Source: Samsoniella hepiali | Lineage: Eukaryota; Ascomycota; Sordariomycetes; Hypocreales; Cordycipitaceae | Length of the DNA stretch: 64,000 nt | Assembly: GCA_001455915.2 (NCBI GenBank) | Contig: LNDK02000082.1 | Span: 1-64,000 of the forward strand | Direction: 5' to 3' | Shown: piece after piece, positions 30,446 through 41,789 of the stretch | How the letters are laid out: every line of letters starts with the position of its first letter | How positions within the stretch are numbered: position 1 is the stretch's first letter | Position numbers and translations under genes: made by a program | Notes under the pieces: generated by a model | What the model saw: the letters and a program-made list of their open reading frames with translations, nothing else | What the model was told of the DNA's origin: nothing | Database searches by the model: none

Positions 30446-33400
30446 ATGGACGGCCACAACAGCCCCAGGCCAGCCTCTGCCCTGACGTCGCCCAGTCTTC
30501 GATCTCGCGCGCATAGCATCTCGAGCGATCGACCGTCTACTGCCAATATCCATAGTCTTGCTGTACCCCCGACCGCGGTATCCCCAGAACCCGCCTTTAT
30601 TGCCGCTTCCGCAGCCGCTCAAATAGTCACGAATGATCATGACAGCCACGCTGACGCTTGGTATGACCAAAACGGTATCGAGCCCTCAGATGCGCCCGTC
30701 TATGTTTCGGACGGAGCTCTGGAGCTGGTAAATAACTTCCTCGACCAGCTTCTTTTCAACTTCCTGCAAGTTTCAAGATCAACAAACCTGTCCACGCTCC
30801 GTCCAGCTGTTACGGAAATTTTGAAGCCTAAACTTGCCAGGGATACCATCGTCAATGCAGACGAGGAGCTGCGCGAGTACCTGGGTGGTGCTGATGAAGA
30901 CGACTACGTACAACCACAGGGCTCTGCTCGTGGATGGGATGTAGAGCTCGTCTGGAAGCGTACGCGACTCCGTTGCATGGTTTACTCATCCCTGGGTGAT
31001 ATGGAAGAGGAGGATGAAGACATGTACATGGAGCAAGAGGATCTTGAGGTCGGAGTCGACGAGCAAATTTCAGACGTCATCTCGCCAGCCGTTGCAATTT
31101 TCCTCACTTCTGTAATCGAATACATGGGCGAGCTTACTTTGACGGTAGCTGGCCAAGCAGCCTACCACCGCGTGCGTTCTGATATCGAAAAAGGTCTCAA
31201 AGATGGCAGCAGACAGTCTGGCGACATGGCTGATCAAATCATTGTCGGAGACGCTGATATGGAGCGCGTTGCTTTGGATAGAACCCTAGGCCGTCTCTGG
31301 CGTGGCTGGAAGAAGCGACTTCGAAACCCTATCACAGACACCACCCCCCGCCCATTTTCGCGTGTCTCTGGGCATTCTCGGCACGGTAGTCAGAACCGTG
31401 ACTTAGTGTCACCAAAGTCACCTACTGTGACCGAGGATGACGAGGTCATTGGAGCGCAAAAGCCCGCAGAAAAGACAGTTGTGGAAGACGTCCGGCCCGC
31501 TGATATCCCGCTGCCTATTGGAGATCGAGACGTGGACGAAATTGAAGTTCCTGGTCTTGTCAGCTATAGCGACGAGGAATCGGAGGCTGACAACGACCAT
31601 TTCGTGCCCACACGGCCTAGGAGCTTTTATATCAAGTTCCCAGGCCTGCTCGAGTTGGCGGCAGCTGGACAGGAGTTCTATCTCGGTAACGGATCTCCTA
31701 AAGCCCGTCAGAGATCCAGCTCGATGCCAAATGCCAGTGCGCTGCCCTTCTTATCTGCCGAGGTACAAGAACAGGCGCTTGTGGAAACACAGCCCAGTTT
31801 TGACGAGGACTTGAGCAAGGAAAACGATGCAGAACCCAAGGCAGGGCTCGTTTCCGATCTGAGCGATGACGATGGACCTTTAACAAACCGACCCAGAGGC
31901 TCAGTACCAACAGGACTTGGCCTGACTACGCCCAGAGATAGGATCAGCAAGAAGGCCAGCAAGGCTTCCGTTGCAGATGACTCGGCTTGGGACTCTGACG
32001 GACCCGAAGAGGTTGCCACATTCGAAAAGGCTGAGGTCGTAACCTCGTCCAGAGTCTCCGTCGACAGCAGCCCATCCTCATCTTCGGGCGAGTCAGCGAA
32101 GAAAGGCCACAAGCGAAGCACGTCCAGCATGCACTCAGCTCGGATCATTGATGTCCAAGCGCCGAGAAGCCCGGTAACAATGGAGAACGCGCACCGCCGC
32201 TCTCTCCACTTGTCTGGTGCCGCAGCTCTAGCTGGTGCCGCTGCTGCAGCCGGCGCAACCGGAGCTATTCTGGCAACCAAGGCCTACCCTGGCTCGGGCC
32301 CCGTCGATAAGAGCATATCGACTTCGCCAGCTGCACGAGGACAGTTGGAGCGTTTAAAGCCAACTGCCCGTAATGCTGCTACCATCTCCGAGTCCGAGGA
32401 GTCGGATTATCACAGCGCCGTCGGGAAAGACAGCATCGAAGCCAGTGCTCCTCTAGCTGCTCATGCAGGTGAAGAGTCCCGAGGCAAGATGAAACCCAAG
32501 TTTCCAATGATGCTTGATGTTGAAAAGGCTACTAGAGACACTTCTGGCACTCGCGAGCCTCTTTCACCCAGAATCGTCAACACCTCTTATGACGGCAAGC
32601 CTGTACCTAATCGGGCTCTTGTTCCGGAGACCAGATCGCCTGGCCACTCTCCCAGCCCCAGACATCTCCACGGATTTAGGGACAACAAGGCGCCCACCTC
32701 ACTTGAGAAGCTTCGCACGGAAGTGGATGACGATGAGTACCCTACAGCCCTACACTCAATCGTTCCCCCGCGAGCCATCCACACCTCGGGCTCGTCTGGC
32801 TCCTCGGTGACAGGAAAAATGAAGGTGGTGCGGTCGTCTGAGGACAATTCTTCTACAAGCCGCTCTGAGAGTGTTGCACGTAATTTTGAGGAGCTCATAC
32901 AGAGCAATCAAACCATTACCTACACGCTGACTCCAGAAAGCATGCGCCACGCCGATTCTTCCAAGCGCTCGCTTGACAGTCCAGTAGTGACAAAGTTTCC
33001 CCGCAGAAGCGAAGACTCACGCTCGCTGAACCCCGCACAGCCATCGCCGACAGTGAGTGTCTCACCGTCTACTTTCCGAGGTCAAGGTTTCGAAACCGCG
33101 ACTATTGTAGAGAAGAAGCCGTCTGGCCCTGTTCCTCGAGCCCCGACCGGTATGGCTGTGACCACCGGCAGGATGGGTGGACCGCAGGCAAGAGATGCAC
33201 GGGTACCGGGGGAGACCACATCCGACTTTGCGCAGTTCATCAAGTCTACTGGTCCACCTCCTGAGAGCAAGCAGCCGCCTGTGCGCAAATCAAATGACAA
33301 GGCAGGACTCTCTGGACCCGTACCACGAGCACCCGCCTCGGGTCGCCGGGGTTCAACCATCAGTAACAAGGGCCGCTTCCAGCCGCGTGATGCCGCTGTA

Positions 33401-34336
33401 ACGAGCAAGAACGATACCCGCGACCTCATCGATTTCATCCGCCAGGGCCCGCCAATCGCAGCCAGCAACCATCGCATCCCGCGCCATGTTGCCCCGTTCC
33501 GAACGACCATGGACTCGGATCAGCTGGCCGGGGTTCCTGGTGGCAGAGCCGTGGATGCGAACATCCCTGACCTTCGCTACAGCCAAGCATCGACAAATGT
33601 CACGGATAACTCGGTACAATCCTCTATGAACTCGAGCTCGGCCCTTCTTAAGGGAAGGGGCAGCAGCAGTAAGGCCGCCAATATGTTTGGCGAGGATGAT
33701 ATGCCCATGCCGCAGCGCAAGACTCGTCGTGTCCGTGATCCTTACGCCATCGACTTGAGCGACGAGGAGGAAGAGGACGAGGAAGACGTGATGCCAGTGG
33801 CAAGAGCACCGCCTGCAAAGGTGAAGAGGGAAGAGAGTCTGGCGGAATTCTTGCGCAACTACGACCCGCCGGCTGAGCCACCTGCCACCACCTACAAGGT
33901 GCCCAAGAAGAAGGCCAGCGCCCCCAGTCTGATCGGCCGCTTCACGCGCAGCAACACCGCCAAGGACACAGCTTCGATTGCGTCAGTCGATGGCCGTTCT
34001 CTCAGCAGCCGCGCCAGCAATCGCGGGCACATTCCCATCCAGATCAGCATGCCGACCGGCTACGACAAGTACGGCGCCATGGAGCCGCAGTCGACGGGCC
34101 GCCCGCGCATCTCATCCGTGTCTGGCCCGACTGGCCGCGTGACCATGAAGAAGTTCGAGCCGCGAGAGCCGGCCGCGAGCACGTACAGGAGCGAGACGTC
34201 GGACCTGGCCGATTTCCTGCGCAGCTCGGGTCCTCCGAGCGGCGGCCCGGCGCCGGCCGTGCAGCCCATTCGCGTCGAGGAGCCGAGCAGTGGTCTGGGC
34301 AGGATGTTTGGCCGCCGCAAAAAGACGGCAGCCTAA
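30446..34336 (+). CDS. Conserved ascomycete protein of unknown function, 1296 aa, with repeated C-terminal motifs
   Basis: Single exon from ATG 30446. Residues about 55-290 form the only obviously folded region: helices around Leu-Val-Asn-Asn-Phe-Leu-Asp-Gln-Leu-Leu and a second block starting Val-Ser/Ile-Ser-Pro-Ala-Val-Ala-Ile-Phe-Leu-Thr-Ser, spaced like a histone-fold-type helical pair. It ends in a basic Trp-Arg-Gly-Trp-Lys-Lys-Arg block. The rest is long, disordered and Ser/Pro-rich, with an Ala-rich hydrophobic stretch near 590-612. The C-terminal third has four related motifs, Asp-hydrophobic-x-x-Phe-(Leu/Ile)-(Arg/Lys) followed by Gly/Asp-Pro-Pro, near residues 926, 991, 1131 and 1252. 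I recall similar proteins across Pezizomycotina but not a function. The very long C/T-rich upstream region suggests complex regulation. Confidence 0.9.
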   Translation: MDGHNSPRPASALTSPSLRSRAHSISSDRPSTANIHSLAVPPTAVSPEPAFIAASAAAQIVTNDHDSHADAWYDQNGIEPSDAPVYVSDGALELVNNFLDQLLFNFLQVSRSTNLSTLRPAVTEILKPKLARDTIVNADEELREYLGGADEDDYVQPQGSARGWDVELVWKRTRLRCMVYSSLGDMEEEDEDMYMEQEDLEVGVDEQISDVISPAVAIFLTSVIEYMGELTLTVAGQAAYHRVRSDIEKGLKDGSRQSGDMADQIIVGDADMERVALDRTLGRLWRGWKKRLRNPITDTTPRPFSRVSGHSRHGSQNRDLVSPKSPTVTEDDEVIGAQKPAEKTVVEDVRPADIPLPIGDRDVDEIEVPGLVSYSDEESEADNDHFVPTRPRSFYIKFPGLLELAAAGQEFYLGNGSPKARQRSSSMPNASALPFLSAEVQEQALVETQPSFDEDLSKENDAEPKAGLVSDLSDDDGPLTNRPRGSVPTGLGLTTPRDRISKKASKASVADDSAWDSDGPEEVATFEKAEVVTSSRVSVDSSPSSSSGESAKKGHKRSTSSMHSARIIDVQAPRSPVTMENAHRRSLHLSGAAALAGAAAAAGATGAILATKAYPGSGPVDKSISTSPAARGQLERLKPTARNAATISESEESDYHSAVGKDSIEASAPLAAHAGEESRGKMKPKFPMMLDVEKATRDTSGTREPLSPRIVNTSYDGKPVPNRALVPETRSPGHSPSPRHLHGFRDNKAPTSLEKLRTEVDDDEYPTALHSIVPPRAIHTSGSSGSSVTGKMKVVRSSEDNSSTSRSESVARNFEELIQSNQTITYTLTPESMRHADSSKRSLDSPVVTKFPRRSEDSRSLNPAQPSPTVSVSPSTFRGQGFETATIVEKKPSGPVPRAPTGMAVTTGRMGGPQARDARVPGETTSDFAQFIKSTGPPPESKQPPVRKSNDKAGLSGPVPRAPASGRRGSTISNKGRFQPRDAAVTSKNDTRDLIDFIRQGPPIAASNHRIPRHVAPFRTTMDSDQLAGVPGGRAVDANIPDLRYSQASTNVTDNSVQSSMNSSSALLKGRGSSSKAANMFGEDDMPMPQRKTRRVRDPYAIDLSDEEEEDEEDVMPVARAPPAKVKREESLAEFLRNYDPPAEPPATTYKVPKKKASAPSLIGRFTRSNTAKDTASIASVDGRSLSSRASNRGHIPIQISMPTGYDKYGAMEPQSTGRPRISSVSGPTGRVTMKKFEPREPAASTYRSETSDLADFLRSSGPPSGGPAPAVQPIRVEEPSSGLGRMFGRRKKTAA

Positions 34337-35369
34337 GTGGCTTTATATCTTGTTCCCAGTTTGATGCTTTTCTGCGTGTGGATAGGAGAAATATTTTTTT
34401 AATGTCGAACTTTACGCCGGGGGTGGAGGGAAAGCACATTTTACTTGATCATCTAGCGTATTATATCCTTGCGATCGTTTCTTTTTGTTGTCAAATTTCT
34501 TTTCTTGTTCCTCGATTGACATCTGGGTTTTATTTTTTGTTTTCTTATCTTGAGAGGCCACATGCAGCCATTCTCTCGATTGATACCATAGTATTCATGC
34601 TCATTTGTTTTATTTCACAATGTTGTTTTGCGTATTTACGGACTGCTCTGGTTTTCTTTTTTCTTTCTTTCTTATTTTCCTTTCCTTTCCTTTTTGGAGA
34701 CATGACTTATATGATTTAGATGGAATATTAATTTAAACAAGAATGTGTTTACCGATATACCTGTTTGACCTTTACTCATGCTCTGTGCCAAGTCCAACTG
34801 GCGCACAACGGCTTAGCAAATTTGAGGCACAATCGACTAAACTGGAGGACATCATGCTTTTTTTTAATTGTGTTTTTTGCGTAGAAGAAATCGTATTCCA
34901 ATAATCAATATAAAGATTTCAAATCGAGGAAAAAAAGAGGACAATAAGTACATCAAGGGGGTGCAAAGTAAGATTAGAAGCGTTAAAGAAAGCAACAAGA
35001 AGCAGTCGAGCATTGATTTCTCTCCCGGCATCATGTGTTGATATCTCACTATGCCGGGGGTATTCGTCGAGAGCCAAAAAGAACCGTGCAAAAAAAAAAA
35101 AAGAGCAAACGTGTGAACCATTGCATCGTAAAAGCGCACAAGCCAGAGTAGAATAAAACATGGAAACCCCGTATACCGACAAGATCAACGGAGAAGCGAA
35201 GTGCAAAGAGCAAAAACAATTGAAAACCATGCGCCGATGCTGCGTTCCTCGCCCCAAACCCCAACTTGCAGAAACACTGCTCATGAAATCACAACACACG
35301 TCATTAGTGCTAAACGAGAGAACATGGTCGGTTGTTGAACACCTTGACCCTCGGATTTCTCGTCGGCGC
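34337..35369. other. Convergent intergenic region, 3' UTRs
   Basis: T-rich sequence with an A13 tract near 35090 and frames without support. It contains the 3' ends of the 1296-aa gene and maf1. Confidence 0.6.
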
Positions 35370-36501
35370 TCAAATCTCCATTCTGCCAGCGACATCTTCG
35401 CTCATAAATCTCTCTCTCGGCGTGTCTAGCATATCCACGTCGTCAAAGTCGTCATCCTCTTCCTCTTCCACATAGTCATCATCTGAAAAGGCAACAATAT
35501 CCCCATCTTCCCCTCGGTTCCAGTACAGACCATCACCACCAGCCTCGTCATCGTCTTCCGGCGGTACTACCAGCTCGGCGTCGCGATCACTTAGCCAGTA
35601 CGTCGCGCGCTTCTCGGCACCCGCGGAACGGCTTACGCCACTACCACTACCGCCTAGCACGCCAATCTTGTGCCCATGGCCCCCGGCGACGCGCGTGGGC
35701 CGCAGCGTTGGGCTCTGTGATGATATGACAGGTACAACACGGACGTAGAGATACGCCACACGCTTCAGGGCACGGTTGAAGATGAAGTAGTGGGCAGCCC
35801 AGATGGCGCTTTCGTCCTCCTCAAAGGGGTCTGTGTCGGGGTTGTATCGGAAAATGGTGCACTCGTTGAGGCGCATTTCCTTGTCAATCAGCGCCCAGCA
35901 TTGCGGGCCCCAAAAAGAGCCCGACTCAGACCCGTATGACGAGTTGAGGGATGTGGGCTCAAAGGTGGAAGATGATGGGCGGACGTTTTGTAATATCGAG
36001 TCGAGGTTGGCCATGACGCGGCGCAGATTGCGCTCGCGCTTGAAGTCTCCGGGGCGCAGGACGTTAGAAAAGTCGTAGTGCGGGTGCGAAGCATTTAACG
36101 TAGCAATCATGTAGGCAAATGTGCGGCGACTGGAGAGCTCGGAGAGAGGGCCGAAGGGACTCGATGTGGAAAAGAGCTGCATGGATGGTGATGTGGCCAG
36201 CATGTGTTCGCGTTCAGGGGGTGATAGACTGGCGCCGAGCTTGACGAGAGCTTCATGTTGGGAGCTGAGGTCCTTGTCAATGTTCTTGTAAAGCTTCTTG
36301 TCGGAGCCAGTGGATTTTGTCGTGTAGAGATCGCAGCCGCCGGTGACGTTGCAGTCGGGGGTGTTGAAGTTGAGAGCGCCGGTAACGGCCTCGAAATCCG
36401 GTACAGGTAAATACTGAAATAATACGTTAGAATGTCGCAGGGTACAGGGCGCGACTTGCTTGATTGTGTCGCGGGAGGTGCTAGATGTGACATACCTTCA
36501 T
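35370..36501 (-). CDS. Maf1, repressor of RNA polymerase III
   Basis: Exon 1 is only two codons (ATG AAG, 36501-36496). The 82-nt intron (GTATGT donor, TTTCAG acceptor) is followed by exon 2 (36413-35370), giving 349 aa. The joined start Met-Lys-Tyr-Leu-Pro-Val-Pro-Asp-Phe is the Maf1 N-terminus. Box A-like sequence with Phe-Ser-Thr-Ser-Ser-Pro-Phe-Gly-Pro, and Phe-Ala-Tyr-Met-Ile-Ala-Thr-Leu-Asn-Ala with the following Pro-x-Tyr-Asp-Phe, is conserved. A C-terminal Tyr-Trp-Leu-Ser-Asp-Arg block precedes a highly acidic tail (Glu/Asp runs), as in other ascomycete Maf1. Maf1 binds Pol III and Brf1 under starvation or stress and is controlled by phosphorylation through TORC1/PKA in yeast. Confidence 0.95.
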
Positions 36502-38305
36502 CGTGAATCGCTTACGTGGTCGATCCGGAGAGAGACGGGGCGGAGAATGAAGCAACTTGCGGTCGAGGAAGGTTGTAGAAGGTTAAAGTCGTTGCGAAGC
36601 TCAGATATCAGCTAAATATCGGAATGGCAAGCAGAGAGAGATTGGTTTCGCGATGCGGTGAGGCGGCAACCGCGTCGGTTGGAGGATCAATCGGGGGAAG
36701 TCGCGCGCGGAGGGAGAAGGAACACAGGCGTTGCGCGCAACGAGAGCAAGCGACGGAATCGGGTCGCAGATCGCGTGCAATTGATGGAGATGAATTGCAA
36801 GATTGTTCCGATATCGATTTGGGCGATGAGAGCGACGGCGCGGGGAGATGCAGGTCGGGCTCGTGGGATCGGTCAGGCCGGCGGCGGTCGAGGCGTGCTT
36901 GCGGGTGCTGTTGTCTCGTCACCGACTGACAGGGGTGCTTGCAGTAGTGTAATGCGACAAGAAACAAAGGGTACCGCCAAGGGTAGAGAAGAAGCGTCAG
37001 TAATTGAGTAGGCAAGGTCGTGGTAGAGGCAAAGAGCCGGTAAAGGCGAGAGGGTGCAGAGAAGGCGCTGCGGACCATGTGAAGCGTTTTGGAACAACGG
37101 CTAACGAATCGAGCGTTGCGCGCGACTGATGGGCACGGGATGGGCAGAGAGCCAGAACCAGAGCCAGAGCCAGAGCCAGAGCACAGGCGGCTTGCGCCAA
37201 GTGGGGCGCGCCCATGGTGTGCTGATACGCTGAGCCACGCTCTGAGGCGACGCTTTCGGCAGCCCGCGCAGAGGCTGTTGGGGCGCACAAGAGGCGTTGG
37301 GAGCCAGTTTCCAGCACATGTGCCCCGTGGCACAGCCCTGTAGGTAACCACACATCCGCTGTAATAATAAGCCCCTCCCCGTCATCCTTGTGCAACATTT
37401 GCAAGCTTCCCCGCTTCCCCTCTCTCCCAGTCGAATACGTCGCCAATGTCCGAGTCCGGCCGCCGCGTGCCCATCCAGCTCAGCGCGCCAACGACGTTGC
37501 AGGAGCCTTCCCATGTGGACCGATGGCAAACTCTCGATGCACCGCTGGTGCCCATGGCGAATGGCATCCCTAATTCCTGCCACGCGCAGTTGCGGCGTCA
37601 TCCGTCTTGCTGTCGCGGTTTGCTGTCGTGTTTCACTTCTCTTCACATTGTCCTGTGTGCCGTTGCCTGCGCCATCAACAAATGCAGCTTGGTATGTTGT
37701 GAAAGAAAAGTCAATCAGTTAGTAAATCAACAACCTGGTAAAACATGTGGTGAAGAAAAAAAGTTCTTGTCATTGTAGGCGCGACTGCATTCTCTGTTCC
37801 AGAAGAGTTGCATCTCGCTTTCCATGCGACGCCCGTCTGTCCCCTGCCAGCAGCCTGTAGACGGCCACTGACAAGAACATATATTCCGACAGCGGCAATC
37901 TCACGGTAAATCTAGTTCTCTTGTATCAACAGAGTGGTTTTCCACTCTCCAAGATATATACACAAAGCTAACCGGGTCGCGCGTCCAAAGCAATCCTTTC
38001 CATTGCCCGCGTGCCCATGTCTCCTTTGCGCCCTCTCTTCTCATCGAAGAGATGCTCAGTGCCCTGAGACTTTTTGTATTTTGCGTCTTTGTTTCTTGTC
38101 GGTCTTTGTCCCATGTGATCAGCCAATGCAAGCTTGAAGGGTTCTCAAACGAACCCAGCATCCTCGAGGCCTCTCATTATCGACTCCGAGACCTGTAACG
38201 ATAGTGTCAACGCCGAATCAGTCCCCAAAACTCCAGTCTTTTGAACAAAACGAAAACACAATTTCCAACGGGGCCTGCTTTGGCCAGGCTGTTATGGTTG
38301 GCCGA
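36502..38305. other. Intergenic between maf1 and aps1, with a hexanucleotide repeat
   Basis: No supported gene. A GAGCCA/GAACCA hexanucleotide repeat lies at about 37148-37184. The many frames on both strands (36608-37722) conflict and lack domains. The first part is the maf1 upstream region. From about 37900 to 38305 lies the 3' side of aps1. Confidence 0.55.
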
Positions 38306-39077
38306 CTACATCAGTCTGGCCACTTCGTCCTCGACCTGGATGGTACAGGACCAAATCAGCCGCTATTCAGGGCAATGGTGGAGTTTGCAACAGCAAGAAG
38401 GGTTTTGGAAGAGCATCCTGGAACAAATATCCAGAGGACAGAAAGACCTAAAAATCTCGCTGTTGACTCACCTCCATGTCTTCTAGCGAATCCTGCTGCC
38501 CTATGCATCGCAGCACATTCTTTTTGCTGCTCTCTTGCAGCTCGCCCGCGAGCAGCAGTTCGTCGAGAACATAGTATGCCTTGGTGAATGAAAAGATAAT
38601 ATCAAGCTCGGAAACGTTGCCGTAGTACTTGTCCATCTGTTCAACGTATCGATGGATGATTTCGAGGGTAATCAGCTCGTTGTCGTCTGCATCGCAGCCA
38701 GCAATGAAGAAGAGCGAGGCGTAGCGGCGGTAAACAATCTTGGTATCTGATGAATGGAGTCAGTCGGCTAGGCCTCGAACATCAGATCACTTGTTTGCAC
38801 CTTTATATTCGAGAAAATTGCACATGCGGGTTCGTCGAGGAAGGACCAGCTGGGAGACGTCCTTGACAATCTTGGCCTTTTCCTTTGGCGACAGAGTGGT
38901 GAACCACTTAGCGAGGCGCTGTTGAGGTTAGTACGCCAAAGATGACGGCTTCTTCAATGAATGCCACGTACCACCTTGCCCTGGCGCGAGAGAAGAATCA
39001 GATGGCTGGGAGGGGTCAGTTTTCAAGGACGCTCCTTTTGTGCGGCCAGGCAGGGACGTGACGCACCGAATCGCCAT
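38306..39077 (-). CDS. AP-1 clathrin adaptor complex sigma subunit
   Basis: Five exons (39077-39067, 39005-38972, 38918-38801, 38746-38472, 38335-38306) join in phase to 155 aa, the usual size for sigma1. The spliced protein begins Met-Ala-Ile-Arg-His-Leu-Ile-Leu-Leu-Ser-Arg-Gln-Gly-Lys-Val and has the sigma signatures Arg-Leu-Ala-Lys-Trp, Asn-Phe-Leu-Glu-Tyr-Lys, Tyr-Arg-Arg-Tyr-Ala-Ser-Leu-Phe-Phe and Met-Asp-Lys-Tyr-Tyr-Gly-Asn-Val. These favour AP-1 over AP-2. It is the small core subunit binding dileucine sorting signals at the trans-Golgi/endosome. The first exon has only 11 nt. Introns are 53-136 nt with clear TACTAAC-like branch sites in intron 2. Confidence 0.95.
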
Positions 39078-40275
39078 GGTGCGTGACGGCACTACACCCG
39101 GAGAAGCGTGGGAAAAGACACGCCGAGATGCAACGGGCGGCGGAGGTGCAGGCGGAGAGTGAGAGACGCAGCGGGCGGATGTTGTGGATTGTGAGGAATT
39201 GTTTCTGTTTAGCAGCAGTCGAATGGTTGGTGACGAGAGCTCCGCTTGTTGCTGAGAGCTGTCCAGAGTGGTGACCCCACCAAGCGTTTTGGCTGGACAG
39301 CACGGTAAGGTGCCCCTTACGGTGCCCTGACAGAAGTTCAGTACGCTCTGCACCAGCCAGACCCAACAGGCCGGACAGGATTTATGTCACCCCACTGTAG
39401 GTGTACCACTGTAGGTGCGTTTCGAGGGAATTGGCAGCGTGCTGAACAGTGGGACTGTGGCTTCGCTAGAATTCCTACATCGGCATCTGTTGCTGGCATA
39501 GTAGCTTAGCCAACATAGTAAATTGACACAATATCACGAGCTGAATCACAGTTTATTCGTCATGCAAGCCACCTGCATGACACGTATTAATTAATACGTT
39601 GACGGGGCGGACTTTGCTCGGCAGTTTAAATCTGCATGCCGCTGCGGCACCTATCCTGTTCCAGTGAGACAGTCGCTGCGATGCCCTGAAAACGACGGGG
39701 TGTTTGCCAGGCTGCTCACTGTACTCACTGGAGGTACTCACTGTACACGCTAACCTCCTGCCACTTGTAAGACGGAAGGCGGAGAGCGGAGGCTCAGGTC
39801 CGGCTATTACAGCGTCTGCCCGATGCTTATAAATATACAGCCAACAGCAACACGGCCATGAATCTTGCTCGACATGCAGACTCGAGGCAGATGGAAACAA
39901 AAGTCGTCTTCTCTCCACCGTCTTCTACTTCGCAGCGCAACATTACACCGCATATTTGCATCACCATCGCCGGAAAGCAAGCCGCTCTGCCGTTCCGAAA
40001 AGACGCCATCTCATTACTAATCACTTTTTGCACTTGGCGCGCCAGTGCCGCTACGCCCATCATCAATACCTGCCCGCTCATCGGACCATCGGGGCGCTGC
40101 CGATAACGAGGAAAAACGGGTTGCGCCTTTCACATGGCCATGCCGACTTGACCTTGCAACGAACCCCAGATTACTCTGCTCTCCCCCAATTATATATTTG
40201 CGCACTTGTCGCCTCTTTTCTGCCTTGTCATTCCCCAAGATCTGCTGGCGTACTGAGCCCGCCAACCCCGCCAAA
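39078..40275. other. Intergenic between divergent genes
   Basis: No supported gene. It includes the aps1 upstream region and the leader of the GCL regulatory gene. Small overlapping frames have no domain. Confidence 0.55.
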
Positions 40276-41436
40276 ATGACGAAGCTGATTCTCTCTACCA
40301 GGCAAGTTAGCCCGCCAATTTTTTTTTTCTTTTGACAGTGAGGGGTGGGAAGGACCCTGCATGACTGAGCGGCGCCGCCCAGCGCAGACGACTCCAAGTG
40401 AAAAAAAAAAAAGGATCACAGCGCTGCGCAGAACATCCTTGACCACTTTGGCAAACAAAGTTTCTAACGTGCGGCTTCCTGCAGCAATGTCATGTCCGCT
40501 GGTCCTACGGTGATCCGCAAGTCCAAGTCGGCCGGCAACCGGTCCAACCTCGAACTCGTCAACTCGCTCCGCGAAAACTTTGTCGCCGCTAAACTCGACT
40601 ACGCGACGTTTCCCGCCCAGACCAACGGCCACGTCCCGGCCCCGATCCCCCCTCCGGTCGAAGTATGGACCGAGAAGACAGCGGTCGATAAGAGCGGCGC
40701 TGGCGGCAGCGTTTTCATCCCGCGCATCAACTGGGAGGGCGCCGGTTTGCAGGACGAGGCTAGCCAGTACGAAATTACTGTCAAGCTCTTTTTCCTGCCA
40801 CCGGCCGCCGCCGCGCACGACACGGCCAGCCTGACCGCTGAGCGCGCCCGCTACGTCGAGGATGCGCTGAGCCTGGTGACACGTGAGCTCGGCGTCGCGA
40901 CTGTCGACCTGCTCGTCGCCTCGTTCCCCGGCATGTCGTTTGAGGGCACCTGTGAGTGGGAGGCCGACAAGCGCAACGCGCAGCAGGGCAACCTGGACGA
41001 CGAGGTCGCTACGTGGCGCGTCCTGGAGACGCTGCAGCAGCAGGGCCGCGTACGCCAACTCGGCGTCGCCGAGTTTGGCAGCGAGAAGCTCGCGGACTTT
41101 ATGGCCCGCACCACCGTCCGCCCGGCCGTCGACCAGATCAACCTCAAGGACTGCTGCAACGTGCCGCCGCCCCTGAAGCAGCTCGCCACGGCCCACGGCA
41201 TCGAGCTCAACGTCCACTCCGACTGCACAGACATCCTGCCCCCGGGCACCCTGCGACAGCTGCTCGGCCACGGCCCCCAGGGCGCTGGCGTGCTCGCCGA
41301 CCCGGACCACCCCGGCGAGCCCGGCTGGGCGGGCCAGATTGTGCCGCAGTGGGTGGTGCGCTACGTGGCGTTTGTGCGGGATCGCGGCGTCATTGAAAAT
41401 AAGGGCTACTTTGCCGGCGCGGAGCTAGTCAACTAA
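40276..41436 (+). CDS. Glutamate-cysteine ligase regulatory (modifier) subunit
   Basis: Exon 1 (40276-40301) and exon 2 (40485-41436) give 325 aa. The intron has a GC donor (GCAAGT at 40302) and CAG acceptor; splicing yields Leu-Ser-Thr-Ser-Asn-Val-Met-Ser-Ala, whereas the nearby GT at 40306 would shift the frame. The protein is an aldo-keto reductase-like barrel without the AKR catalytic Tyr set. It shows Ser-Arg-Asn/Asn-Leu-Glu-Leu, the Tyr-Glu-Ile-Thr-Val-Lys-Leu-Phe strand, Gln-Gly-Arg-Val-Arg-Gln-Leu-Gly-Val, and the Val-Asp-Gln-Ile-Asn-Leu-Lys-Asp-Cys-Cys motif of GCLM. It binds and activates the catalytic subunit in glutathione synthesis. The intron carries a 13-nt A tract. Confidence 0.9.
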
Positions 41437-41789
41437 TTTAGTTGTACGTCCCGTGTGCTACACACACACGTCATATATGCGCAAAAGGGAAGAAGCTACG
41501 GCTCATAGATTGTCCTTGTCGGGAAATTCGTTTAGAAAGGGTAAAGGGTTAGGTGCATTGTTCGGGTTATTTCTCCGGGTCTTTTGATAGTAGCGAGCAT
41601 CATTCTGATATTCCAAGGTACATGCAGAGATGTCAATGGGAACAGTCGTTTTAGCTGACATTCTGTTGTTTCAATCCATACATACGCATGACAATTGGAA
41701 CCACGTCTCATTTCATAAAGCATGTGATTTATATACATTGATATCCATGCTTCATGTACTTTTAATTGCTTAGACATCTTATTTCCTAA
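41437..41789. other. Convergent 3' region
   Basis: 353 bp between convergent ends, A/T-rich, with no gene. Includes a CACACACACG tract after the GCL regulatory gene. Confidence 0.6.

Noticed and set aside
40228..41310. Minus-strand 360-codon frame over the GCL regulatory gene
   Set aside because: Antisense shadow; composition is Ala/Val/Arg/Gly-rich and lacks any domain, while the plus frame is a clear GCLM.
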